A stretch of DNA of 17,254 nucleotides from Hondaea fermentalgiana (lineage: Eukaryota; Sar; Bigyra; Thraustochytrida; Thraustochytriidae). Location of the stretch: NCBI GenBank assembly GCA_014084085.1, contig NPFB01000050.1, forward strand, positions 71,610 through 88,863. Direction: 5' to 3'. Shown in pieces: positions 8,212-16,597 of the stretch. Both the position numbers and the translations under genes were made by a program. The notes under the pieces were generated by a model. It did not search any database. It was not told the DNA's origin and saw nothing but the letters and a program-made list of their open reading frames with translations. Every line of letters begins with the position of its first letter. Position 1 is the first letter of the stretch.

Positions 8212-8681
8212 GATCGCGTTTTGTCTCGCCTCGACTCGTCTCGACTCGACCGCTCACTCGCTCACGCGCGCGGGGTCCTCGTCTGAGCGCTGCAGTGAAT
8301 GGGACGAACTAGGTTTCGATCAAGCGGGAGGCTTTCGCTTTTCAGGTATGTTTGCATGCGGGCTTCGACTCACCGGTCATTCGGTTAGGTTTGTGCAACG
8401 GTGCCCACATTTCGGTTAGGGTAATCTCCAAGGAGAATTTCGGGTTGCGCAGTATTGGGGCGTTTGTTAAAGCGCAACGGAGGCAGCAGCCAAGCCAGCT
8501 CGTGGGCTTGCTGCTGCGCGAGGGTCCGCGCAGGCAAGGCTCATCGGAAGGAAACAACTACGCGTGACGTCTTTCTCGCTGAAAACCAAAGACCTCTTGT
8601 CGCAGAAACTCGTGAGTCAGAAAAAGCAGAGATTGATCGACTTGTACGCGCCCAGTTTTGCACAGACAACCGTCGACAAGT
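8212..8681. promoter_or_regulatory. Shared upstream region of divergent genes
   Basis: 470 bp separate the start codons of DNAAF10 (-) and the gene at 8682 (+), so both promoters must lie here. Next to the DNAAF10 start, 8225-8263 is built from ctcgactcg and ctcgctcac units. A direct repeat ttcggttagg occurs at 8380-8389 and 8411-8420, 31 bp apart. Several ATGs precede 8682 on the plus strand (for example 8346), so the downstream leader must be short, spliced, or carry upstream ORFs. No TATA box is obvious. Confidence 0.5.
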
Positions 8682-9662
8682 ATGCTGCCTCGGGGCAGAG
8701 CGACCGCGAGGGGCCGTGATCGCGAGCAGGAGAGAACCCGGGGGATCTCTGCGTCTTCACCTACTCGAAGACGTTTCTCGCAAGGGTCCGTGGGAAGCGT
8801 GGGGAACCCAAGGGACGAGATGGCGCCACCTCCTCCAATACCCGCGTTGCCCGATGCCGTCAAGGACGGCACACCTCCACGTCGTCGACGTAGTGGCGGG
8901 AGTCAAGGTTCACAACGCTCGCTTTCTTCATCGGCATCAACAACATCCTCACCTCCACAAGTTGTTGCTGATGAAGGCGCTCCTCCTCCGCCGCCAGTCC
9001 CAGAGATTCCGGCAACGCTCTTGCGCACCCCTTCGCAGCTTTCTGTCGCCTCGCTCGCATCAGCATCGGCGCCGAACATTCCAATCTTTGACAATGATGC
9101 CGAAACACCCATGGGCGTCCCTGAGATGCGTGAGGAGCGCGAGGCCCCGCATGTTCCAGGACTTCCGTATCGCGAGGAAGCCGCGAACCAAGAAATCGAG
9201 CAGCAAGAGATGAAGCAGCGGCAACGACGCAGATCTCTCTCACAGGGAAAAGATAAGGCCCCCTTCAAGCTTGCAAACGAAAGACGTGGAAGTAAATCTG
9301 CCTTGGGGCAGCTAGGACGGCCCGAAGTTGTCAAGAACCTCGACACCTCGACCCCTCATATTGAAGCAAATACGAACGCCACAGAGCGCACCATGGGCCA
9401 AGCTGCACAAGCGCTAGCCATGGAAGAGGAAATCCGACGTTTGCGGGAGCGTGTACACGCTCAGAATGCAGAGTTGCGTCATGTAAAACGAGTTCTCGTG
9501 ATGCATTCAATGTTCTTCAAGTGGAAGGTTTGGCACCTTTCGCGTGTGCGCGAGCGCGCCGAAGCTGACATGGAAGAGGAGCGCATGCAAGTTGCTCGCC
9601 GCATTAGCACGGCTGTCCAGCGTCTGCAGGCTGGCGGAGAGTTTACGGAGCTTGAGCTTTGA
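8682..9662 (+). CDS. Hypothetical Ser/Pro-rich protein with C-terminal coiled coil
   Basis: I do not recognise a family for this 326-residue protein. The N-terminal 240 residues look disordered: Arg/Ser-rich blocks, two proline tracts (APPPPIPALP and APPPPPVPEIP) of the kind bound by SH3, EVH1 or profilin, and several basophilic-kinase-like RRxS sites (RRRFSQG, RRRSGG, RRRSLSQ). About residues 240-326 are helical and highly charged (MEEEIRRLRERVHAQNAELR, later ERAEADMEEERMQVARR), a likely coiled coil interrupted by an aromatic segment MFFKWKVWHLS. The frame is open upstream to 8658, but the first ATG is at 8682, with A at -3. Gene structure supports a real gene: one long frame, a divergent partner and a sharp end at 9662. 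A cytoskeletal or scaffold role is only a guess. Confidence 0.7.
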   Translation: MLPRGRATARGRDREQERTRGISASSPTRRRFSQGSVGSVGNPRDEMAPPPPIPALPDAVKDGTPPRRRRSGGSQGSQRSLSSSASTTSSPPQVVADEGAPPPPPVPEIPATLLRTPSQLSVASLASASAPNIPIFDNDAETPMGVPEMREEREAPHVPGLPYREEAANQEIEQQEMKQRQRRRSLSQGKDKAPFKLANERRGSKSALGQLGRPEVVKNLDTSTPHIEANTNATERTMGQAAQALAMEEEIRRLRERVHAQNAELRHVKRVLVMHSMFFKWKVWHLSRVRERAEADMEEERMQVARRISTAVQRLQAGGEFTELEL

Positions 9663-10184
9663 GTGCAAAGTGTACAGTAAACTATGAGGTTCGAAGTTCT
9701 TTTGTATGAGAGTATGTGCATGGGAAACCTCGTTGACGACCAAGGGTTGGACAAAGTCGAAGGGTAAAAACAGTGCGTCAGCTTCGCGACACAAGATTTT
9801 ACACTTACTGACTTGTAGGTTGTGACTTCCTTTTTTATTTTCTTGGGATGAAAATAGGCCTATGGCTAGCAGCTTTCTCCCAGCGAGAACGCAGAGGGGA
9901 GATTGAGGGAAACATACGAATCGCAGCAGTATCGAATTACACGGCAACCAAAAGGTATTTATGCGGCTGGTATGACCCTTTCTATTACATTTGCATTCGA
10001 CAACTCTTTCCAAACTAAAAACGAGATGACAGAAAGCTTTGAAAAAATTACAGATGACTCAAGTACAAATAGGTTGGACCACAGACAGCCCAGTTGATCA
10101 CCAAGAAGAGCCGTTCCAGATACGCGAGGGACACAGCGGGTAGAAACGACCCCGGGCAGATAAAAGGTGGTCATATCGCGTGAA
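9663..10184. other. Convergent intergenic region
   Basis: 522 bp between two stop codons facing each other, so it holds two 3' UTRs. It is AT-richer than the flanking genes. The minus strand has an AATAAA (plus-strand tttatt near 9834-9839), about 350 nt past the stop of the metallophosphoesterase gene. I see no RNA gene or repeat. Open frames on both strands across it are short and unremarkable. Confidence 0.5.
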
Positions 10185-11069
10185 TCACAGGAGAATTCGG
10201 ACCGGATCCCAGACGGCTTCAAGATCGTCATTGCAGATTGCACCATTGACGTATGTGATTGGCTCTGCATTGTGCTTTTGGCTCGCCATCATGTCTGCAG
10301 TTCGACCTGCGTGGACGTGCCCAAAACAGTGCAAGGCAGGCGAGACTCGTTCCGCCGCGAGAAGGAGGTCCTTTGAGCCGATTGGATTGCCATCTGGATC
10401 AGTGTCGAAGTAGCCGCGTGGAGGCGAGTGCGTCGCGAGAATATCGAGCCCTCTTGCCGGGATGGCGGCAAAGGTATTGGCCAGTGCGCTACCTGCAGGC
10501 CGAAAGGTCTCAAATCCGTCCCACTGCGGTTGCCATGGCGAGCCATAAATGCGGACAGGGTCTGCAGATCCAGCAACGTTGACTTCAAGCATCTCGTCTT
10601 GAAGGTAGACGGCATTCGTGAGTATGGCACGCAAGTCCTCGAGGTGGATGTCGCGCTCCGCATCGTGATTTCCTGCCACGAAGATTTTGTGCTTGTGTTT
10701 GAGCGTGCCAAGCCATGCGTTGAAGCCGCGAAGCTGGTCGCGCACTTTGGTGTCATCGTGCGGGTCCACCGCGTCTCCCGTGTAGACGAGAATGTCTGCG
10801 TCCGGGACGGAAATCTCCTCGTGTCTCCCGTGGGTGTCCCCGAGACACACGACGCTGACGGCCCGCTCGCGCCGCTTCGTGTACGCCGTGTCGACGGCCA
10901 GGAGGAGCGCCCCGTCGCCGGCCGCGGCGGCTCCGCCTTGATCCGAGCCTCGGCGCGAGTGCGCGCCGCGCCAGCCCGCCAGGGCGAGGCAGCACAGCAG
11001 CATGAGCGCCCCAATGGCCGCCGCGGCGCCGCGCGAGGGCGCCTTGCGCGCGCGCAGCGTGGCGGCCAT
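10185..11069 (-). CDS. Membrane-anchored MPPED-like metallophosphoesterase
   Basis: 294-residue calcineurin-like phosphoesterase most like the MPPED1/MPPED2 (UPF0046) group. All metal-site motifs are present: GDTHGR at 77-82 (Asp78, His80), TGDAVD at 97-102 (Asp99), GNHD at 133-136, THSPP with His214, and GHVH with His251 and His253. RIYGSPWQPQWDGF and the spacing also follow MPPED proteins. Mammalian MPPED2 has Gly in place of the histidine in the last motif and is weakly active; here the His is kept, so an active enzyme is expected. Residues about 14-33 (GAAAAIGALMLLCCLALAGW) form a single hydrophobic segment, a signal anchor or signal peptide, so the catalytic part is probably lumenal or extracellular. 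The start at 11069 has G at -3 and +4. The substrate is unknown (cyclic nucleotides or other phosphodiesters are typical). Confidence 0.9.
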   Translation of the reverse strand: MAATLRARKAPSRGAAAAIGALMLLCCLALAGWRGAHSRRGSDQGGAAAAGDGALLLAVDTAYTKRRERAVSVVCLGDTHGRHEEISVPDADILVYTGDAVDPHDDTKVRDQLRGFNAWLGTLKHKHKIFVAGNHDAERDIHLEDLRAILTNAVYLQDEMLEVNVAGSADPVRIYGSPWQPQWDGFETFRPAGSALANTFAAIPARGLDILATHSPPRGYFDTDPDGNPIGSKDLLLAAERVSPALHCFGHVHAGRTADMMASQKHNAEPITYVNGAICNDDLEAVWDPVRILL

Positions 11070-11249
11070 CCCGCGAGCGTCTCCGGCGAGCTCGGCGTCG
11101 AGTTGCGCGTTTGAATCCGTTTGCCTCTATGTCTTGCTTGATCCGCCGCTTGATCAGTGCGAGATCGGCGAAGATCTATGTCGATCAATGCGCGAATGGA
11201 ATGCGCGCAGACCCGAAACCAGAAAGGGAGACGCTTGAGCGGGCAGGCC
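11070..11249. promoter_or_regulatory. Short bidirectional promoter region
   Basis: Only 180 bp lie between the start codons of the metallophosphoesterase (-) and the transporter (+), so a shared bidirectional promoter is likely. If the transporter instead starts at the in-frame ATGs at 11178 or 11196, the gap falls to about 110-125 bp. No TATA box is obvious. Confidence 0.5.
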
Positions 11250-13355
11250 ATGGCGCCGCCTCTGCAGCAGCCCGCGCTGGCGGCTGCCTTCGCGGCGTGC
11301 GCGGTGCTCGCTGCGGCGTACCTGGTCCACCTCGTGCGCCTCGAGCGGCGGCAGCGCGCGGCACGGGCCGCGGAGGCCTGCGAGGATGGCGTCGTCGACG
11401 CGGGCACGGACCACGCGTGCACGTCCGACGTCTCGGGGCCGCGCAGCACCAACCAGCGCGCCGCGGAGGAGGAGGAGGAGGAAGAGGGCGCCGCGCGGCA
11501 GCCGCTCTTGCGGCGCGAGGATGTCGCTGGGGACGAAGACGACGACGAGGAAGAAGAGGAGGGGGAGATTTTGGGCGCAGAGTGGAATTGCCGCCGCGGC
11601 CGACGACTGGAGAGCGTGCGGCGAAGACTGCGACGTGTCCTTCGCCGCAGCGCGCTGCCTTGGCCAGTGCTTGTGGTGAGCTTTCTCAATGCCTTCGTGT
11701 TGAGTTTTCCAATGAACTTTTTTGGACAATTCATTTCGGCTGAGATTGGCATGACGCCGACGCAGTTTACACAGTATTACGCGCTGACGTTCTTGCCCTT
11801 TTCGTTCAAGCCACTGTACGCGTACATGGCCGAGCGCATTCGCGTATGCGGTTCAGGCCGACGTGGATATCTTGTCTTTTGCAACGTGATGATTTCGGCG
11901 TGCATGCTCGTGATGGCAACAATCGCGGAAGAAGTGTGGCATGTGTTTGTGATTGGGTTTCTGCAGAACTTTTTCGAAGCTGCTGCAGGCATGGTCGTCG
12001 GGCTTATTCTCATTGACGCTGCATGCATAGACCAGCAAGAAATTCCCAACTTGCAGGCGGAGCAGACTTTGTGGCGCTACATGGGGACTTTTACCGCGCT
12101 GCTTCTGTCATTGCCCGTGAGTGGGTGCTTTTCGTACGCCTGGGACAATCGCACAGCACTAATTGTGAGCGCGATGATTCCTCTTTTGTCCGCAACTGCG
12201 GCGCAATGGCTCCCAAAGCGATCTCGCACCGATGTTCAGAATGTGGGGGCTTTGGGCGATCCAGAGAGCGGGTCGGATACGGACGAGCAGTATGCTGTGC
12301 ATCTTGTCCAACACGATTTAGTCAGGGACGAAGATGTGGAAGCAAGCGAGGAAGTTGTGGGAGCTTCGAGTCAAGATGGCGTCAAGGCATCGGTGGAGCG
12401 TCAAGCGCTCATGCTATTTGTGCCGACCTTGGTTCTCTTTGAGCTGGTGGCAATTGCCGTAGGAGTGCATGGCAACTTTGCTGCTGCAGGCAAGCTCGGG
12501 GCGTGGCACGGATTGGTAGGCTTCTTTGCAGTGTCATTGGTCGCCTGGATTGTGGCCGCAGGCGTTGGCGTGTATCGCTGGGGCGATGTTACCAATGTTC
12601 GAGCCCTCTTGGTGATTTCGGTGCCCTGCATTTACCTTTTTGTGGTGGATGCTGTGCCAAGCTCGATGGATGCAATGTCTAGCTACAAGTATCACGTCTT
12701 TCGCTCGCAGTGCGATCTTCAGGCGTTGTCGCTATTTTCGACGGCTGCGCGTATTGGAGGTTTGTTTGCGTATCGGCGATTCTTTGCTTCAAGCAGCGTC
12801 GAGGTTTCGGTGTTGGCCAACACGATACTCTGCTCCATCGTATCGCTTCTCGATATTATCAAGGTGAATGATCCGCGTGGCATAATGGCAGAGGGAGAAA
12901 CGTCTACCTTCTGGACGTGGCTCGTTATTGATGTTTGTAGCAGCTTTGTGTCGGCGTTTTACCTCGTTTCAAAGGAGGTTGTGGCAACACACTACAGTTT
13001 CTCGCTTTTGAATAGGGTACGGAAGCAGCACAGTGCTGCTGCACTTGGTGAGCGACTGGACAGGAGCGTGCGTGCTGATGCCGAGGACGCCAATGGGGCG
13101 AAGCAAGCCACTTTGGCGCGAGCTCTTTCGCCTGGCATCTTGTACTCGGTGTATTTGACATGTTTTGATGTGGGTGCCAGCGCGTCTGGTTTTCTGACAG
13201 CGGCGGTCATGTCGTCATTGAATATCACGTACACGGACTTTGCTGGACTGCCAGATCTCATTTGGATTTGTGCTCTGAGTTTTCTCGCCACAGCGGCGCT
13301 CATCCCGACATTGCAGTGCGCGCAACATCCCTCTGGATCGCAGAGTGCGTCGTAG
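11250..13355 (+). CDS. BT1/FBT-family (folate-biopterin-type) MFS transporter
   Basis: 701-residue multi-pass membrane protein. The start at 11250 has the best ATG context (gccATGG); in-frame ATGs at 11178 and 11196 would add up to 24 residues. An N-terminal hydrophobic helix (about residues 8-28) is followed by a cytosol-like acidic, disordered stretch with Glu and Asp/Glu runs (nt 11467-11490 and 11537-11572). The core begins about residue 137 and holds roughly 12 membrane segments, with a long hydrophilic loop in the middle (nt about 12210-12400). FBT features are TPTQFTQYYALTFLPFSFKP with AYMAERIR after the first helices, and GILYSVYLTCFDVGASASG with a final DFAGLPDLIWICALSF. Family members move folates, biopterin or S-adenosylmethionine, but many protist paralogues have unknown substrates. 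The family call is fairly sure; the substrate cannot be told. The membrane is probably plasma, vacuolar or plastid-derived. Confidence 0.82.
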   Translation: MAPPLQQPALAAAFAACAVLAAAYLVHLVRLERRQRAARAAEACEDGVVDAGTDHACTSDVSGPRSTNQRAAEEEEEEEGAARQPLLRREDVAGDEDDDEEEEEGEILGAEWNCRRGRRLESVRRRLRRVLRRSALPWPVLVVSFLNAFVLSFPMNFFGQFISAEIGMTPTQFTQYYALTFLPFSFKPLYAYMAERIRVCGSGRRGYLVFCNVMISACMLVMATIAEEVWHVFVIGFLQNFFEAAAGMVVGLILIDAACIDQQEIPNLQAEQTLWRYMGTFTALLLSLPVSGCFSYAWDNRTALIVSAMIPLLSATAAQWLPKRSRTDVQNVGALGDPESGSDTDEQYAVHLVQHDLVRDEDVEASEEVVGASSQDGVKASVERQALMLFVPTLVLFELVAIAVGVHGNFAAAGKLGAWHGLVGFFAVSLVAWIVAAGVGVYRWGDVTNVRALLVISVPCIYLFVVDAVPSSMDAMSSYKYHVFRSQCDLQALSLFSTAARIGGLFAYRRFFASSSVEVSVLANTILCSIVSLLDIIKVNDPRGIMAEGETSTFWTWLVIDVCSSFVSAFYLVSKEVVATHYSFSLLNRVRKQHSAAALGERLDRSVRADAEDANGAKQATLARALSPGILYSVYLTCFDVGASASGFLTAAVMSSLNITYTDFAGLPDLIWICALSFLATAALIPTLQCAQHPSGSQSAS

Positions 13356-13647
13356 AATTGCTCGATCTATCTTGCAGGTTTTTGTCGCGTGGGGGTGTAA
13401 AATTTTTTGATGAAGATTGATGATAGTATACATGCCGATAGCAAAAGTAGTTTGGCCTGCCCCGACTCAGACGATAAGATTTCAGTATTTTTGAGTTGAC
13501 AAGCATACCGCTTCCAGCAAGCAGCAATCGTTCTTTTGTCTTTCGGATAAGATGATGCAGTAAAGCAAAGATGAGTTCACCCTCATTACGTTTGTAAGGT
13601 AGCTAACTGACTGCTCATTGGAAGTCTCCGTTGCCATAAAATTCAAT
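13356..13647. other. Convergent intergenic region
   Basis: 292 bp between the stop codons of the transporter (+) and the kinesin (-). It is AT-richer than the genes and must hold both 3' ends, possibly overlapping. No repeat, RNA gene or canonical AATAAA is evident. Confidence 0.5.
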
Positions 13648-15510
13648 CTAATTTTGCAGAACCTGACTCGCAAAGCGCAATGTGTTGAGAGACTCTGGAA
13701 TGTTTTCCGAGTCTTGCGACAAGTTGCACAGCATGAGCGTCTTGCACGTCTGTGACTCGAGAGCATCCTGAAGGAGATATGTGAGCTTGCTGTCGCGAAA
13801 AGGAATGTGGGTCTGCTGAGTAGCAAGGGCACGGAGCGCATTCTTGAGGGCCACCAGACTGGTGTTAATGCTGCATTGCTCTTTGAGCTGCTTGGCGGAT
13901 CGATCCGAGCCTGCATGGGCGATCCGCTCGGAGCCGGCAAGATCAACAAGGTGGATGCTGCTCGTGGTATTGGAATCTGCATGATCGAGTGCAAGCGTAA
14001 GGACAACGTGCGATCGCGAGGATCGCTCGTTTGCATTGGTCCGCGCAACCATGCGCGAATCCTCTGCACGCTGAAGAAGGTCTCGGGCGTGAGCTGCGCT
14101 AGAAATGGCCACCTCACTGAGGCCCTGAAGTTGGGGTTTGCCCCGTTTAGGATCAATGCGGATGCGAAGCTTGGGCGCAGCAGCACTAGATGCAGCTTTT
14201 CGCTTGCCAGCATTTCTGGAGCGCTTGCCTTGCGAATCAGCAGAGACGGGGGCGAGCAGATCACGAAGCTCCTCGTTGTAGATTTCCAAGAGACTGAGCC
14301 TGGGTTTTTGCGAATGTTCACGCAAGATGAGCTCTAGCGCGCGTGGGATGATTCCAGGGTCAGCACCGGTGTGATTGCTCATGGTGTGCGTCTTTCCCGA
14401 TCCTGTCTGGCCATAGGCGAAGATGCAGACGTTGTGGCCGTCGAGAGCGCTCTGCACAAGGCCTTGAACCTCGTCAAAGACGTCGCACTGGCGTGCGTCG
14501 TCGGGAAAGACGTAGTCAAACTTGAAGTGAAGAACCTTGGCTGCCTCGTCGCGGCCGTCGACAGTTTTGGAGGCTGGAGCGCGCACGCGGAGATCGCCGA
14601 CGGTGCCTGTTTGCGCGTTGAAGGCATCTGCGCCTGTTCCGGGGCGAAGACGACAAAAGACGCGCATATTTCCTCGAAGCGTCATGTGTGCTTCGTGCAG
14701 AGCGCGTCTCGTGGAGTCTGCGCGACGGAGAGATTGCACAAGATCTGTGCAACGCATTCTCAGAGCGTCGGCATCTTCGGAGGCCATGAGGTGGGCTTCT
14801 TTCCATTGTTGGGCTTCTGCAGCGGCGATTGTGAGCTCTTTGTTGCGTTTTTCTAGCCAAGACGCATGCACCTCGAGGGCAGCACGCGCCGCTACTTGGG
14901 CCTGGACGCTGGCCTGGAGTACTTGGATGTCGTTTTGGACCTCGGTTGTCCGGCGCCGCTTGGGCGGTGCTGGATTTTGGCGCTTCGTCGGCGGCGTGGT
15001 CTCTAGCGGCTTTTGTTGCGGTGGTACTGGCGGGGGAGCAGGGAGGCTGCGCTTTCTTTGCGTGAAGTGTTTGCGGCGAGGTTTGCGTGCTTGATTGTTG
15101 TGGAGGCTGTCATTTTCATCGATCGGCACGTTTGACGGTTCTTGGGGCTGTGGAATATTTTCCTGCTGAGGTTGCGGCGAGCGCACAACGGTTTTGGTAT
15201 TAGTTATGGTCTTGATGGTGGTGCTTTTGGAGGGCACAAGCTTTTTTCGTCTGGGTTTTGCAACGAGGTTTTCTGCGTCGAGAGAGGCGTCGCGGGCCGG
15301 GTCTGGCGAGGGGGCAGCGGACGTCTGCGGAGCGAGGCTCGCCTGATGAGAATCTTCGGGCGTGAGCTTTTCCTCGCTGTCCTTTGCACCGCTGCCACTG
15401 GCACTGTTGCCACCTCCGTGCCAAAGGTTATGAATGGTGCATCTTCGCCGTGGGTTTCTGCGCACGGCGTCGGCCAGTTCGCTGGACCTCCTCGCGTTAT
15501 CAGCCGTCAT
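13648..15510 (-). CDS. Kinesin-14-like C-terminal motor protein
   Basis: 620-residue kinesin with the motor at the C-terminus, preceded by the kinesin-14 type neck (LRGNMRVFCRLRP, from Gly280). Layout: a basic, proline-rich N-terminal tail (residues 1-189) with nuclear-localisation-like clusters (PPKRRRTTE, ARKPRRKHFTQRKR); coiled coil about 190-278; motor 280-620. Catalytic elements are intact: P-loop GQTGSGKT at 367-374, switch I NERSSRSH at 494-501, switch II DLAGSE at 523-528 and HIPFRDSKLTYLLQDAL. A 25-residue basic insertion (422-446) sits in the loop between LRDLL and KLRIRI. The chain ends only a few residues after the last motor helix (FASQVLQN). Family members of this layout are minus-end-directed and act in spindle assembly or microtubule sliding, the role inferred here. 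The ATG at 15510 has A at -3. Confidence 0.94.
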   Translation of the reverse strand: MTADNARRSSELADAVRRNPRRRCTIHNLWHGGGNSASGSGAKDSEEKLTPEDSHQASLAPQTSAAPSPDPARDASLDAENLVAKPRRKKLVPSKSTTIKTITNTKTVVRSPQPQQENIPQPQEPSNVPIDENDSLHNNQARKPRRKHFTQRKRSLPAPPPVPPQQKPLETTPPTKRQNPAPPKRRRTTEVQNDIQVLQASVQAQVAARAALEVHASWLEKRNKELTIAAAEAQQWKEAHLMASEDADALRMRCTDLVQSLRRADSTRRALHEAHMTLRGNMRVFCRLRPGTGADAFNAQTGTVGDLRVRAPASKTVDGRDEAAKVLHFKFDYVFPDDARQCDVFDEVQGLVQSALDGHNVCIFAYGQTGSGKTHTMSNHTGADPGIIPRALELILREHSQKPRLSLLEIYNEELRDLLAPVSADSQGKRSRNAGKRKAASSAAAPKLRIRIDPKRGKPQLQGLSEVAISSAAHARDLLQRAEDSRMVARTNANERSSRSHVVLTLALDHADSNTTSSIHLVDLAGSERIAHAGSDRSAKQLKEQCSINTSLVALKNALRALATQQTHIPFRDSKLTYLLQDALESQTCKTLMLCNLSQDSENIPESLNTLRFASQVLQN

Positions 15511-15727
15511 CGTTCTGAGCGCGCAGGCAGGTAGGTAGGCAGCCAGTCAGTCAAAATGACAGACAGACAGACGGAAAGGCACAGACTAGCTCTGCTTCGT
15601 CCGCGCTCGGCAGCGGCAGCGGCGCTGGGCTAGCTTACTTTGTTTTGATCGATCGCCAATGAGTGAATAACCGTTGCACCATCAAGCTGGACCTAGGCGA
15701 GGTGTCGCTTTTTTTCTTTTTTTTCAG
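15511..15727. promoter_or_regulatory. Kinesin upstream region with tetranucleotide repeats and splice-site-like signals
   Basis: Next to the kinesin start are short tetranucleotide runs: caggcaggtaggtaggcag (15523-15541), cagtcagtc, and gacagacagacagacgg (near 15557-15573). On the plus strand cag/gtaggt at 15531 resembles a 5' splice site, and a pyrimidine run ending ttttcag at 15727 resembles a 3' splice site. On the minus strand a pyrimidine-rich stretch ending gctcag lies 4 nt before the kinesin ATG, preceded by ctgactgac, which could be a leader-intron acceptor. None can be settled without transcripts. Confidence 0.35.
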
Positions 15728-16198
15728 GAGCGTTCAGGAGCCGCAAAGAAGAGCTCTGACTGACCGTCGGTCGGCTCGGTTATCTGGTCGCTCGCGCGAG
15801 GCAAGCGCGTCCTCGGGGCGTTGGCCAAGGACGGCGCCCTTTCCTTTCCTTCTCTCTTCCCTCCCCTCCTTTCTTTCCATTCAGAGAGCACATCATCATT
15901 CGCCCTCGCCACGGCTGTCACGAAGGCTGCCTCGGGGACGAGGTGGGCCCCGAGCGCCATTTGCTCGAAAAACTGAGCCCTGCAAAAGTCTGACGGTCGC
16001 GACTATCCATCCCCGACAGGCTCGCTGCGGCAGAGACGCAACGCGCGCGCCCTCTTGCATCACGGCGCGAGCGACGGCGGGGAGGCCCGGCTGCGCTCGC
16101 CGGTCAGGCCAAGCAAGGTGCGCGACGTGTTCCTGCGTACATCGGCCCTTGATCGCGCAACGACGTGCAGGCTGCTCGCTCCTCTTGCGTCCACTTTC

Positions 16199-16257
16199 CC
16201 GCTCGCTCGCTCGCTCGCTCGCGCTGGCAGCCTGGGAGGCAGGCAGGCAGGCAGGCA
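16199..16257. repeat. Paired tetranucleotide microsatellites
   Basis: A (gctc)n run of about five to six units at 16200-16222 is followed 15 bp later by an (aggc)n run of five units at 16237-16257. Further degenerate aggc units continue to about 16270 and near 16354-16366. These are simple-sequence repeats and probably length-variable. Confidence 0.9.
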
Positions 16258-16548
16258 GAGAGGCAGGCGTGCGGACAGGCTGCAGGCGCGCGGGCGCGCA
16301 AGGCCCTGGACTCCGCGGGTCCTTCGCCCGGAGAGCGGCGCGAGGTCGCTCGCTCGGCAGGCAGGGAGGGTCGCGACGTGCTTCTATCTTCTTGGCCCCT
16401 ACATCAGCGACTGCCGTACGCGGACCAGAACGAAGACGCGAGAGGACGCCGCGCCGGGAGACGCGACGCGAGGAGACGCCTCGCCACGCCTCGCGCGGCC
16501 CGGGCCGAGGACCCTCGCTCGGGCAGGATTCGCCGACCGAGGGAGGGA

Positions 16549-16597
16549 GCGAGCGAGCGAGCGCGCGACGAGTCGAGTCGAGTCGTCTCGTGTCGAG
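16549..16597. repeat. (gagc)n - (gagtc)n simple repeat block
   Basis: gagcgagcgagcgagcgcgcg is followed by cgagtcgagtcgagtcgtctcg, that is, a tetranucleotide run and then a pentanucleotide run. The leader of DNAAF10, read on its own strand from 8263 down to 8225, has the same order: gagcgagtgagc and then gtcgagtcgagacgagtcgag. Shared composition could explain it, but the matching order and orientation suggest a common kind of leader or promoter element. Confidence 0.6.

Noticed and set aside
8455..9213. Plus-strand open frame of 252 codons
   Set aside because: It overlaps the Ser/Pro-rich gene in another frame, is Arg/His-rich and stops midway; the 8682-9662 frame is longer and ends with a sensible coiled coil.
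10289..11752. Minus-strand open frame of 487 codons
   Set aside because: It runs in a different frame through the metallophosphoesterase and antisense to the transporter; Arg/Ser/Thr-rich with no domain, so a shadow of high GC.
13807..14337. Plus-strand open frame of 176 codons
   Set aside because: It is antisense to the kinesin motor, whose motifs are unmistakable; it is a by-product of codon use.
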